A stretch of 49,187 nt of DNA from the NCBI GenBank assembly GCA_003151425.1, contig PLXO01000120.1, forward strand, positions 27,764-76,950, written 5' to 3'. Below are positions 36,724 through 45,545 of the stretch, piece by piece. The translations under genes were made by a program, and so were the position numbers. Below the pieces are notes generated by a model. It was not told where the DNA came from. It did not search any database and was given only the letters and a program-made list of their open reading frames with translations. This DNA is from Acetobacteraceae bacterium. GTDB taxonomy: Bacteria > Pseudomonadota > Alphaproteobacteria > Acetobacterales > Acetobacteraceae. Numbering within the stretch: the stretch's first letter is position 1; each line of letters opens with the position of its first letter.

Positions 36724-37767
36724 ATGCGCTTCAGCCGGATGATCACGACCGTCAGCATGCATGCTGAAGGTGCTCACAACGAGGTCATCATCGGAGGCGT
36801 CATAAACGTCCCCGGCAAGACCATGTTCGACAAAGCTCAGTTCCTGGAAAAGAGCCAAGACGAATTGCGTCAATTTCTTCTTCACGAGCCCCGAGGCAAG
36901 GTCATTCAGTGCGTCAATCTTGTCTTGCCTTCTTCCATGCCGGGGGTCGATGCGGGCTACATCATTATGGAGTCTGCCTCGTACCCACCGATGTCCGGAA
37001 CGAACACCATTTCGACGGTCACGGCCTTGCTGGAAACCGGCACACTGAAGATGGAGGAGCCATACACCAGCCTGACGCTCGAGGCGCCGGGGGGCCTCGT
37101 CAAAGTGCATGCCGAATGCCAGGATGGCTGCTGCACGCGGGTGACTTTCGAGAATGTCCCCTGCCTTGTCTTCGGGCTGGACCTGGCGCTCGATGTGCCC
37201 GGCCTGGGGACGATCCGTGTTGATGTCGCCTACGGCGGGATGATCTACGTCATCGTTGATGCCGAGCAGGCGGGGTTGCCGCTGGAGCCTTCGCGCGCGC
37301 GGGCGTTGGTGGAGGTCGGCGAACGAATAAAAGCTGCGGCTGCGGCACAGATTCCGGCTGTCCATCCCGAGAATCCGCTGATCCATACGGTCAATCAGAC
37401 GCTGTTCGCAGGCCCGTTGATGCGCGACGACCAAGGAAGGCTGACGGCACGCAATACCGTTATCGTCTCACCGGGCAGGCTCGACCGCTCGCCTTGCGGC
37501 ACCGGGACGAGCGCTCGGCTGGCAGTCATGCACGCACGCGGGCAGATCGGCCTCGGAGAGCCGTTCGTTCACGAATCAATCATCGGAACGCGGTTCACTG
37601 GCGAGATCCGGAAGACCGTCTCGATCGGTGGACGATCCGGCATCGTCCCGATCATCAGCGGACGCGCCTGGGTCACCGGGTTTCATAACCACGTTCTCGA
37701 TCCAACCGACCCTCTCCCGACGGGGTACCGGCTGGGCGACACATGGCCGATGAACGGAGCGGCTTAG
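36724..37767 (+). CDS. Proline racemase family protein (hydroxyproline epimerase-like; Ser/Cys variant)
   Basis: The 347-residue protein begins MRFSRMITTVSMHAEGAHNE. Catalytic motif 1 reads PPMSGTNTIST: Ser91 (codon TCC) stands where proline racemase and 4-hydroxyproline 2-epimerase have Cys in a MCGHG motif. Motif 2, DRSPCGTGTSA, keeps Cys258. Characterised family members are Cys/Cys racemases/epimerases and Cys/Thr trans-3-hydroxyproline dehydratases; Ser/Cys forms are a separate group, which I recall as having epimerase activity on 3- or 4-hydroxyproline. The neighbours support a hydroxyproline role. A GAGGAG ribosome site precedes ATG. Confidence 0.87.
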   Translation: MRFSRMITTVSMHAEGAHNEVIIGGVINVPGKTMFDKAQFLEKSQDELRQFLLHEPRGKVIQCVNLVLPSSMPGVDAGYIIMESASYPPMSGTNTISTVTALLETGTLKMEEPYTSLTLEAPGGLVKVHAECQDGCCTRVTFENVPCLVFGLDLALDVPGLGTIRVDVAYGGMIYVIVDAEQAGLPLEPSRARALVEVGERIKAAAAAQIPAVHPENPLIHTVNQTLFAGPLMRDDQGRLTARNTVIVSPGRLDRSPCGTGTSARLAVMHARGQIGLGEPFVHESIIGTRFTGEIRKTVSIGGRSGIVPIISGRAWVTGFHNHVLDPTDPLPTGYRLGDTWPMNGAA

Positions 37768-37888
37768 TTTTCGAGTTGTTTGGGAAAATTGACTGCGTGA
37801 TCAATAGGTTGCTTGCGTGAGCCTGCGGAGCATCAGGCGGATCATACGCCGCTGGGCCGATAGTGGATAAGCGGGTAAGGCTTGGCCC

Positions 37889-39340
37889 TCAGGAAACCGG
37901 TTCGCCGCGTGGCAGGTGCGGATCGTCGGGCAAATGTGGCGGCGGCGAGTCCTCTTGCAGCAGATCCCCGATCAGCACCGGCCGCAGCGGCGGGCGGACG
38001 CGCGGCATTGGAACGGATTCGACCGGAACGGAGCCCTCCCGGGCCAGCAGCTCTGCGAGCGTGGCCAGGCAATTCCGTCCTTGGCATCGTCCCATACCAA
38101 TCCGCGTGGCCGCTTTGAGCGCGGTCCCCGTAGCGAGTCCGCGGCTGCGCCAGGTCTCGATATCGTCGAAAGAGACCTCCTCGCACCGGCAGATCGTGGT
38201 CTTGGGTGTCACCAGGTCCAAGTAGCTGCATGGTGGCCTGTATAGCCGTTCGAGCCCGGTGCGGAAGCGATCCATGCGCGTGAGGCTCGCGCGAAGCTTG
38301 CGTTCGGTCCCCCCATCTCCGCCCGCCCGGCCGAGCCGCCTGGCGGCGAGCATGCCGACTAGGCGGCCTTCGGCCAGCGCCCTCTCCACGCCGCCGATAC
38401 CGGCACCATCGCCGGCCGCGAACACGTTCGGTCGCGAGGTCTCCAGATCGACGTTTCGCACGGGTAGCCACCCGCCCGACATCCGATCGAAGCGAAGCGC
38501 GCAGCCCAGAAGCTGAAACAGCTCGATCGAGGGGCGCAGCCCAAATCCGACCACGAGCGTGTCGACTGGCACGGTCCGCCTCCGCGCCCGATTCACCTGT
38601 CCCCGCTCATCGATCGGCGCCAGCACCACCTCCTGCACAGCATCCTCGCCCAGCGCCTCAATCACGGTCTCCCCTGTGGTGAATCGCGTGCCGTGCCGCA
38701 CCATCAGCGCGCCATACTCGATGGCTTGACGCATGATCTTCGGTGCCGCGGCGAGGCGCCAAAGCTGGGAAGGCAACCGTCGGAGCACTGGTGCCGCCTC
38801 GACCACCTCGGGTACGATCGCCCCGCCGCGCAATAGCGTCGCGGTCGCGACCAGTAGGAGCGGTCCGTTCCCCGCCACCACGGCCCGACGACCGGGAATC
38901 ATGCGTTGCCCCTTGAGCAAATTCTGCAGACCGCCGCAGGTGACGACGCCCGGCAGAGTCCAGCCTGGAAACGGCACGGGGCGATCATAGGCTCCAGCGG
39001 AGACAAGTACCATCTCCGCCTGCAGTAGGCCCGCGCCATGCGGACCGGAATAGGCCAGCCTGTGCTCGTCCGGAATATCCCAAACCACCGTCTCCGAGAG
39101 GAATTCGACGCCGGGTTGCTGGAGTACCTCGAACAGGGCCGCGGCTCGCTTCCGGTCCTTGTCGGACGAGGTCGCCGTGGTGTGGCGGAAGGTGCGCGGC
39201 ATCTGGCGGAAATACTGGCCGCCCGGCAGCGCGTTGTCGTCGATGATCGTCACGCCAATGCCGTACCGTGCCGCCTCGGATGCAGCCGCAAGTCCCGCCG
39301 GTCCGGCGCCGAGGATCGCCAGCGATGTAGATTTCATCAC
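37889..39340 (-). CDS. HcnB/LhpF-type FAD-NAD(P) oxidoreductase alpha subunit (second copy)
   Basis: 483 residues: LAILGAGPAGLAAASEAARYG, LPGGQYFRQMPRTF, VPFPGWTLPGVVTCGGLQNL, AVVAGNGPLLLVATATLL, then a C-terminal CRCEEVSFDDIETW...MGRCQGRNC set for a BFD-like [2Fe-2S]. It is the second HcnB-type subunit in the window, with clearly divergent sequence from 33347-34792, so a separate dehydrogenase. ATG 39340 overlaps the upstream flavoprotein stop by four bases (39337-39340). Confidence 0.88.
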   Translation of the reverse strand: MMKSTSLAILGAGPAGLAAASEAARYGIGVTIIDDNALPGGQYFRQMPRTFRHTTATSSDKDRKRAAALFEVLQQPGVEFLSETVVWDIPDEHRLAYSGPHGAGLLQAEMVLVSAGAYDRPVPFPGWTLPGVVTCGGLQNLLKGQRMIPGRRAVVAGNGPLLLVATATLLRGGAIVPEVVEAAPVLRRLPSQLWRLAAAPKIMRQAIEYGALMVRHGTRFTTGETVIEALGEDAVQEVVLAPIDERGQVNRARRRTVPVDTLVVGFGLRPSIELFQLLGCALRFDRMSGGWLPVRNVDLETSRPNVFAAGDGAGIGGVERALAEGRLVGMLAARRLGRAGGDGGTERKLRASLTRMDRFRTGLERLYRPPCSYLDLVTPKTTICRCEEVSFDDIETWRSRGLATGTALKAATRIGMGRCQGRNCLATLAELLAREGSVPVESVPMPRVRPPLRPVLIGDLLQEDSPPPHLPDDPHLPRGEPVS

Positions 39341-40467
39341 GTCGTCCTCGCGTGCTGCACGATGGCCGTGTAGCGGCCGGGATCGAACGCACTGATCGGC
39401 AGCGACGCCGCTCCATCCCGGATCAACTCGCTCAGCAGCAGTCCCTGCACGGGCGCGAGATGATAACCTCCGCGGGCCCCCGCAGCGACATAGGCATTCT
39501 TGTCTCCGGGCAACCGCCCGAGATACGGCAGCGCATCCGGTGCCACCGCCTCAAAGCCAGCCCAGGCGCGGACGATGCGCAAGCGACGGAGTTCCGGCAC
39601 GGTCTCGGTGGCAACCCGCAGATTTTGGACGAAACGGTCATGGTCGATGTCCTTGCGACCGGACCGATAGCCACCGCGCCCTTGCCAGCCGCCGCCAATA
39701 AGGATCGTACCGTTGGGATGCTGCTTGAGCGACAACACGCCACCGATATGCGTGACGACGCGATCCAGCAGCGGCGGCGCGGGCTCCGTCACCGAGAGCA
39801 TGTCCACATCAGCGTAGAGCGGCAGATTCACCCCGAGCATCTGCCCGATCCGCGTCGTGCCCGGCCCCGCCGCGATCACCAGGATCTTGCATGCGATCGC
39901 GCCATCTGTCGTGACGAGACGGAATCCGTCCGCCTGCCGCTCGACGGCGTCAACCGCAGCGTTGCTTACAAGCTTCGCCCCGGCACGGCGCACTGCGTCG
40001 ATCAGCGCCGGTCCCGCGAGCAATGGACTGGAGAAGCCGTCATCATGGCACAGCGTCGCTGCCTGAACCGAAGGACCCAACCAGGGGGCCAGCTCGTGCG
40101 CCGCATCGCGGTCCAGCCATTGCGTGTCGCAGCCTTCCTCCCGCTGGCGGTCCGCAGAGCGCCGCAGCGCATCGGCTAACGCATCGCTGGTCGCGACCCG
40201 AAGGCCGCCCGGCCGCGCAAAACCGACGCTCGTTCCCATGGTGGCCTCAAACTCTTCCCACAGCAACAGAGCCCGATGTGCCAGCGCAAGCACGGGACGT
40301 ATCTTCACCTGCAGCGACAGAGTTCCCGCATTGGCCCCGGACGCCTCGCCCCAGGGTTCCGCCCGCTCGACGATGGTCACTTGGTGCTCGGCGCGCGCGA
40401 GGAACCAAGCCGCGCAAAGACCCGCAACACCGCCGCCGATGATGGCGATCTCGGTGTTGGTCGGCAT
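39337..40467 (-). CDS. DadA-like FAD oxidoreductase, beta subunit of second dehydrogenase
   Basis: 376 residues: EIAIIGGGVAGLCAAWFLAR, GEASGANAGTLSLQVKIRP, LSLKQHPNGTILIGGGWQGR and the C-terminal AAGARGGYHLAPVQGLLLSE. It pairs with the adjacent HcnB-type subunit. An ATG at 40488 would overlap the preceding gene stop by 11 bp and is equally possible; 40467 places the GxGxxG nearest the N-terminus. Confidence 0.85.
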   Translation of the reverse strand: MPTNTEIAIIGGGVAGLCAAWFLARAEHQVTIVERAEPWGEASGANAGTLSLQVKIRPVLALAHRALLLWEEFEATMGTSVGFARPGGLRVATSDALADALRRSADRQREEGCDTQWLDRDAAHELAPWLGPSVQAATLCHDDGFSSPLLAGPALIDAVRRAGAKLVSNAAVDAVERQADGFRLVTTDGAIACKILVIAAGPGTTRIGQMLGVNLPLYADVDMLSVTEPAPPLLDRVVTHIGGVLSLKQHPNGTILIGGGWQGRGGYRSGRKDIDHDRFVQNLRVATETVPELRRLRIVRAWAGFEAVAPDALPYLGRLPGDKNAYVAAGARGGYHLAPVQGLLLSELIRDGAASLPISAFDPGRYTAIVQHARTT

Positions 40468-40477
40468 CGTGTCCCAG

Positions 40478-41743
40478 TCAGTTGCCATGGGAATGGAACC
40501 GACTGGCACGGAAGGGCGACGTATCGATCGTGGGCGGTCGGCCGGAGATCATATCGGCAATCAGGCGTCCCGTCATCGGCGCGCCGCTGATGCCGGTGTG
40601 ACCGTGTCCGAAAGCGAGATAGGCGTTCGGCACACCCTTCGCGCGGTCGATTACCGGCAGGCTGTCGGGGAAGGATGGGCGAAATCCCATCCAAAGCGCG
40701 GCACCGTGGCTGTTCAATCCCGGCACCATCCGGGCCGCCTGCGTGATCAAGATGCGCGCGCGCGCGTAGTCGGGGGGCGCCGTCAGCCCGCCGATCTCAA
40801 CGGTTCCGGCAAGGCGCATTCCCAGCTCCATCGGCGTCAGGACGAAGGTGCGCTCCGCATTCGAAACCGGTACGCGAAGTTGGATTTCCGGCGATGGCAG
40901 CATGGCGTGGTAGCCGCGCTCGGTCTCCAGTGGCAGGTTGGTGCCGAGCTTCGCTGCCAGCCCGCGCGACCAAGCTCCCGCCGCAAGGACGGCGATGTCG
41001 CAGGGAAGTCGCTCGGCGTCCGTGAGAACTGCGCGAACACCCTCCGGGCCGCAGTCAAAGCCAGTAACCGTCCGACGCTGCAGTACTCCGCCAGCCGCAA
41101 CGTAGTGCTCGGCCAGAGTCTGGACGAGGCGCTGGGGATTGACCGTGTGACCATTGTCCGGAAAGTAGAGCCCGCGCTGGAAGATCGGCGCCAGGGCGGG
41201 CTCGATATCGCGGATGGCGGCGGAGTCCAGTACCACAGACCGGATGCCGTTCGCTTCCCGCAGCGCCTCGGACAGCAGGTCAAGCGCGCTGCGTTCAGTG
41301 CTCTCCCACACATACAAATGGCCGGCGAAGCGCAACAGGTCCGCCGTTCCCTCGGTGCCGAGCCACTGACGGTAGAGGTCGATGCAGTTCGCGTGAAGCG
41401 CACGCAAGGTGACTGCGTAGCCCGGAACGCGGTCCCGAAGGCCGGCGCGGATCCAACGAATGAGCCAAGGGAGAGCCTTTGGCAAGTAATGCCACCTGAC
41501 CGCCAGCGGTCCGGTCGGATCCATGAGCCAGCGAGGCACCTGGAAGAGCATGCCTGGCATGGAGATCGGCAGAGAGGACCCGACATTGAACTGACCCGCA
41601 TTACCGGACGAACACCCCTCTCCGGGTCCGTTTTGATCGACCATCAGGACGTCGTGCCCATCCTCCCGCAACGCGAGCGCGCAGCAGACCCCTGCGATCC
41701 CGGCCCCGATCACAATAATCGTCTTCGTGCCTGAAGCGGCCAT
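40478..41743 (-). CDS. D-amino-acid dehydrogenase-like FAD oxidoreductase
   Basis: 421 residues: IIVIGAGIAGVCCALALRED, GCSSGNAGQFNVGSSLPIS, LMDPTGPLAVRWHYLPKALP, then C-terminal LWMGFRPSFPDSLPVID and FGHGHTGISGAPMTG. Like 8495-9757 this is a true DadA architecture, distinct from the HcnC-like beta subunits. It is first in the three-gene operon that runs to 37889, diverging from the second transporter operon. The D-configured product of the racemase would be an apt substrate. Confidence 0.87.
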   Translation of the reverse strand: MAASGTKTIIVIGAGIAGVCCALALREDGHDVLMVDQNGPGEGCSSGNAGQFNVGSSLPISMPGMLFQVPRWLMDPTGPLAVRWHYLPKALPWLIRWIRAGLRDRVPGYAVTLRALHANCIDLYRQWLGTEGTADLLRFAGHLYVWESTERSALDLLSEALREANGIRSVVLDSAAIRDIEPALAPIFQRGLYFPDNGHTVNPQRLVQTLAEHYVAAGGVLQRRTVTGFDCGPEGVRAVLTDAERLPCDIAVLAAGAWSRGLAAKLGTNLPLETERGYHAMLPSPEIQLRVPVSNAERTFVLTPMELGMRLAGTVEIGGLTAPPDYARARILITQAARMVPGLNSHGAALWMGFRPSFPDSLPVIDRAKGVPNAYLAFGHGHTGISGAPMTGRLIADMISGRPPTIDTSPFRASRFHSHGN

Positions 41744-42141
41744 GTGTCTCCCTAACGCCGATCCATCAATGCCCGCCTTGTTAGCCCAAGCACGATGTTT
41801 AGAAACAGCGAAGAATTTAGTACGGCACGATGAACTGCGCGCGATAACGCCGTCCGCGGAGCTCGGCTATACCGGCCCGGCTTTCCCTTCAGGCCCTTAC
41901 TCCTCCCGCGGTGGCATAAGGTTGAAGTGAAAAATCTTCATATGCCGGATGACTATTCGTCACTTTCAATCGCACATGGTCGTGTTACTAACAGGCTGGA
42001 CTCTTCACCCAATCGGAACGACTGAAAAACCAATGCCATAGCCACTGCCGACGAAAGCCACTGTAGGAAAAAGACGGCTAGGTGTCTGATCGGGAAGATA
42101 TTTGTTCACACGAATGTGCACACGATACAGTGGAGGACGAC
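41744..42141. promoter_or_regulatory. Divergent intergenic region between oxidase and transporter operons
   Basis: There is no gene here; it is locally AT-richer than the flanks. An imperfect inverted repeat, TTGAAGTGA (41922-41930) and TCACTTTCAA (41960-41969), could be a regulator site controlling one or both operons; a LysR gene lies at the end of the rightward cluster. Confidence 0.35.
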
Positions 42142-43029
42142 ATGGCAGATCTGCTTGACGGAGCGGAACATCGGGACGCGGTTGCCGCATCGCGCCGCAG
42201 CATCTTCGGCCTCGCGGCGGCGTTGCCGGCTGGGTTGGCTCTCGCGGCGAGCGTTCCCACCGCAGCCGCGGCCCAGACCACAGGATCCACCTGGGACCGC
42301 ATTATGAGCACCCGGACGCTCAGGGTGGACGGCATCATCGGCGAAGAGCCCAACTTCCACAAGGATATGCAAACCGGCGAATGGAGCGGGTTCGCTATCG
42401 ATATGGGGCGCAACATCGCCAAAACGCTCGATGTCAAACTGGAAATCGTCGAGTCGACATGGGGCGGCTCGGTGCTGGACCTGCAGACTAATAAGATCGA
42501 CATCGCCTTCACCCTGCAGGCAACACCACAGCGCGCAATGGCGATCGGGTTTACCCAGCCGATCTACGCCATCAGCATGATTATCGTGCCGCGCAAGGGG
42601 TTCACGGCAAACACCTGGGCCGATCTGGACAATCCGAACGTTCGGCTCGCCGTTGATGTGGGATCCGTGCACGAGGCGATCGCTCGGCGCTATGCACCCA
42701 AGGCGCAGATCATCAGCTTCAAGACGCGCGACGAAGCGATCCTGGCGGTGGTAAGCGGGCGCGCGGACGCGAACGTTGCGACGACGATGCTCGGCATCCT
42801 GTCGCATCAGAAGAACCCGCAGCAGCTCGGCGAGATGATCACGCCGACGCCGGTTCTGACGCTGAGCAGCTTCTTCGGCGTCCGGACGGGCGACACGCGT
42901 TGGGCTGAATTCCTCAGCGTCTGGGGCACTTACAACCGCCAACTCGGCCAGACTCGCGAATGGATCCTCGACAACCTCAAGCTCGCCGGCATCTCGCGCG
43001 AGGACGTGCCATCGACCGTACAGTTCTAG
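42142..43029 (+). CDS. Amino acid ABC transporter substrate-binding protein, Tat-exported
   Basis: 295 residues from ATG 42142, preceded by GGAGGA at good spacing; a GTG at 42082 is rejected for lacking such a site. The N-terminal SRRSIFGLAAALPAGLALAA is a twin-arginine signal with a short leader. The family 3 binding domain follows: TLRVDGIIGEEPNFHKDM, WSGFAIDMGRNIAKTLDVKL, VLDLQTNKIDIAFTLQATPQ. The matching permease and ATPase lie downstream beyond an ISL3-like remnant. Confidence 0.9.
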   Translation: MADLLDGAEHRDAVAASRRSIFGLAAALPAGLALAASVPTAAAAQTTGSTWDRIMSTRTLRVDGIIGEEPNFHKDMQTGEWSGFAIDMGRNIAKTLDVKLEIVESTWGGSVLDLQTNKIDIAFTLQATPQRAMAIGFTQPIYAISMIIVPRKGFTANTWADLDNPNVRLAVDVGSVHEAIARRYAPKAQIISFKTRDEAILAVVSGRADANVATTMLGILSHQKNPQQLGEMITPTPVLTLSSFFGVRTGDTRWAEFLSVWGTYNRQLGQTREWILDNLKLAGISREDVPSTVQF

Positions 43030-43169
43030 TGTGCCATTAATAACTGAGGATCCACGGGTCGGCAGATAAAGTAAGGGATCTGCGGGAATGAAGACGCCGA
43101 TGACGCTGCCAAGATCGAAGCTGCGTTCTAGGAATATGTCTATCACCACAATGCCGACCCAAAATCTTT

Positions 43170-43489
43170 GGTTCCTCGGCGGAATCTGTGGGTGGTTGCC
43201 GGCTCGGGCAGATTCCCAAGTGTATGATATCAGGCGATTTCTGCGACGTGGAAGGTCCGAAACCCGTAGCATTTTCTCATGGTCAGTTTCGCCTTGTTGT
43301 TCAGGCCACGGTGCGCGCGGCGGCTACAAGGCTGTGGACATGTGGACAACGCAAGCGCGTTGCCCACATGCTCACAGCCACAACAACAGACGCAGAAGCC
43401 TTTCAATGCTGGATCTCGAAACAAGCGATCACTGCCGCACCCATACCCGGAAAACACGTCAAACCACCCACAGATTTCGCCGAGGAGGC
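43170..43489. mobile_element. Internally deleted ISL3-like element with imperfect TIRs
   Basis: The left end (GGTTCCTCGGCGGAATCTGT, from 43170) and the right end (its complement variant, to 43489) match in 25 of 28 positions, ending ...GGGTGGTT inside. Flanks AAATCTTT (43162-43169) and AAATCTCT (43490-43497) look like an 8-bp duplication with one change, as ISL3 makes. On the minus strand inside is a transposase C-terminus (GLNNKAKLTMRKCYGFRTF then HTLGNLPEPATTHRF) with a stop. It occupies most of the 593-bp gap between binding-protein and permease genes; the rest of the gap holds nothing recognisable. Confidence 0.65.
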
Positions 43490-43622
43490 AAATCTCTTTA
43501 TCTGGACTGCTTCGACCGCTGCAATCCTGAAAAAGGCGGCACGCGGGTGGCAAGTGTTAGGATCAGCGCACTAATCTTTGCGGCAGCCGGGCGCCCGGCT
43601 GCCGCGCAACAGGACATTTTGC

Positions 43623-44288
43623 GTGACCTATGAATGGAATTTTCATGCCCTGATCCAGTATCGTTCCCTACTGCTCCAGGGACTGGGCGTCACGCTCGGC
43701 TACACCGTCGGCACCGTTGCTGTTGGCATGCTCATCGGCCTGTTGACCGGCATCGCGTGCATCTCGCGGCATCGTGCCATTACAATTCCCGTTACCGCCT
43801 ATGTCGAGGCCTTCCGCTGCACACCGCTGCTGGTGCAGTTGATTTGGTTCTACTACGCGATGCCAGTGCTCCTGAACATCAATATGCCGGCCTATATGGC
43901 CGGGTTCATCGCGCTGACGCTCTATGTCGGCTCGTTCTATTCGGAAATCTTTCGAGCCGGAGTCGTCTCGATCGAACGGAGCCAATGGGACGCCGCGCGG
44001 GCGCTCGGCATGACGCGGAACAAATGCTTGCGTCGGGTGATCCTGCCGCAGGCTTTCAGACGTATGATCCCACCCTTCATCAGCCAGTCCGTGATCCAGC
44101 TCAAGAACACGTCCCTGCTGTCGGTCATTGCTGTGGGAGACCTGCTGTACGAAGCCAGCGCGGTGACCAGCATCACCTATCGGCCACTTGAGCTGTACAG
44201 TGGAGTTGCAGTGCTGTATTTTCTCGTTCTCTACCCGCTCACACTTGTGGCCGCCGGTCTCGAGCGGCGCCTTGCCAGGGCCGATTGA
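43623..44288 (+). CDS. Amino acid ABC transporter permease
   Basis: About 221 residues from GTG 43623, giving MTYEWNFHALIQYRSLLLQG, a normal PAAT permease start. The earlier in-frame codons derive from spacer. It has roughly five hydrophobic segments and the EAA-type region GSFYSEIFRAGVVSIERSQW, then DAARALGMTRNKCLRRVILP. Only one permease gene is present, so the channel is probably a homodimer, unlike the first transporter. Confidence 0.88.
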   Translation: MTYEWNFHALIQYRSLLLQGLGVTLGYTVGTVAVGMLIGLLTGIACISRHRAITIPVTAYVEAFRCTPLLVQLIWFYYAMPVLLNINMPAYMAGFIALTLYVGSFYSEIFRAGVVSIERSQWDAARALGMTRNKCLRRVILPQAFRRMIPPFISQSVIQLKNTSLLSVIAVGDLLYEASAVTSITYRPLELYSGVAVLYFLVLYPLTLVAAGLERRLARAD

Positions 44289-44289
44289 A

Positions 44290-45105
44290 GTGAGCATAGC
44301 GCCGTTCGCGATCGAGGTAACGGATATCTGCAAGTCCTTCGGATCGATGCAAGTCGTGAAGGGCGTCTCCCTGAAAGTCCCGCGAGGCGCCGTCGTCGCA
44401 CTTATCGGACCGAGCGGCGCCGGCAAATCCACGCTGCTGCGCTGCATTAACCTGCTGGAGCAGCCGGACAGCGGCTCCATCCGCGTCGGGGACCGGACCA
44501 TGAGCTTCACCGCGGGGCAACGCGGCTTTCCCGCAGATCGTGTGCTCGCGGCCTTTCGGGCGGAAACCGGCATGGTGTTCCAGCACTTCAACCTATTCCC
44601 GCATATGACGGCGCTGCAGAATGTGATGGAAGGCCCCGTCACGGTGAAGGGCACGGCAAAGCGGGAAGCCGCAGAGCTGGCGCGGGATCTACTTGCCAGA
44701 GTTGGACTCAGCGACAAGACCGATGCCTATCCGTTGCGGCTGTCGGGCGGCCAGCGTCAGCGCGTCGCCATCGCGCGAGCTCTGGCGATGCGTCCGCAAG
44801 CAATGCTGTTCGACGAGGTGACGTCGGCGCTCGACCCGCAACTCGTCGGTGAGGTCCTGGAGGTGATCCAGCAGTTGGCGACGGACGGCATGACCATGAT
44901 CATCGTCACGCACGAGATCGCCTTCGCGCATGAGGTCGCCGATACAATTGGCTTCATGGCGGACGGCATGCTCGTCGAATATGGAACGCCGGTCGAGGTC
45001 CTCGAAAGGCCGACGGACCCGCGCACGAAGGCGTTCCTCGATCGGTATCACCGGTTCCTGGGGGCGTACCCACACGCGAGGAGCCGAGGCGGTAAGAATG
45101 CCTGA
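44290..45105 (+). CDS. Amino acid ABC transporter ATP-binding protein
   Basis: About 271 residues from GTG 44290, one base after the permease stop. Walker A GPSGAGKSTLLRCINLLEQP, Q-loop FQHFNLFPHM, signature LSGGQRQRVAIARALAMRP, Walker B MLFDEVTSALDPQ, H-loop VTHEIAFA. A 10-15 residue insert after the first strand (FTAGQRGFPADRVLAAF) is common in the PAAT class. It overlaps the next gene by eight bases. Confidence 0.9.
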   Translation: MSIAPFAIEVTDICKSFGSMQVVKGVSLKVPRGAVVALIGPSGAGKSTLLRCINLLEQPDSGSIRVGDRTMSFTAGQRGFPADRVLAAFRAETGMVFQHFNLFPHMTALQNVMEGPVTVKGTAKREAAELARDLLARVGLSDKTDAYPLRLSGGQRQRVAIARALAMRPQAMLFDEVTSALDPQLVGEVLEVIQQLATDGMTMIIVTHEIAFAHEVADTIGFMADGMLVEYGTPVEVLERPTDPRTKAFLDRYHRFLGAYPHARSRGGKNA

Positions 45106-45397
45106 CATACATCGGCTAGACACGGGGCTGGATCGGGGCGAGGCGTTCGAGTTCCTGGCAGATGGCGTGTCGGTGCGGGCGTTCGCGGGGGAGACGATCG
45201 CCGCCGCCCTACTCGCGCATGGCCGCCGCACGCTGCGCCTGACCGCCAAAGCCGGTGCCCCGCGCGGATACTATTGCGGCATGGGGGTGTGCTGGGATTG
45301 CGCCATGTGGGTCGAGGGCGAAGGCACGGTCCAAGCATGCCGAACGCCTGCCACGCCCGGCATGAAGGTGTCGACGCTGCAAGGCGCCAAGGCCTGA
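45098..45397 (+). CDS. HcnA/LhpE-type 2Fe-2S small subunit (second copy)
   Basis: The 99-residue ferredoxin-like protein has FEFLADGVSVRAFAGETIAA, then YYCGMGVCWDCAMWVEG with the fourth Cys in VQACRTP. It is the gamma subunit expected for the second HcnB/HcnC pair (37889-40467), yet it lies in the opposite operon behind the ABC ATPase, with which it overlaps. ATG 45098. Confidence 0.85.
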   Translation: MPDIHRLDTGLDRGEAFEFLADGVSVRAFAGETIAAALLAHGRRTLRLTAKAGAPRGYYCGMGVCWDCAMWVEGEGTVQACRTPATPGMKVSTLQGAKA

Positions 45398-45545
45398 CGA
45401 CGCTGCCTCGTCTGCTGCCTCACTACGGCGCCCCATGCTACCTCATATCCGACGCTGCTTGGCAGGCTGCCTGGCAGTACTGGACACTGGCGCATGCTGA
45501 TGCGATACACTTGGTTGGCTCGGACAGCATGCTCAACGGTCGGCA

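Noticed and set aside
43188-43574. 128-residue plus-strand open frame in the binding protein-permease gap
   Set aside because: It runs antisense through the IS remnant and has no recognisable domain.
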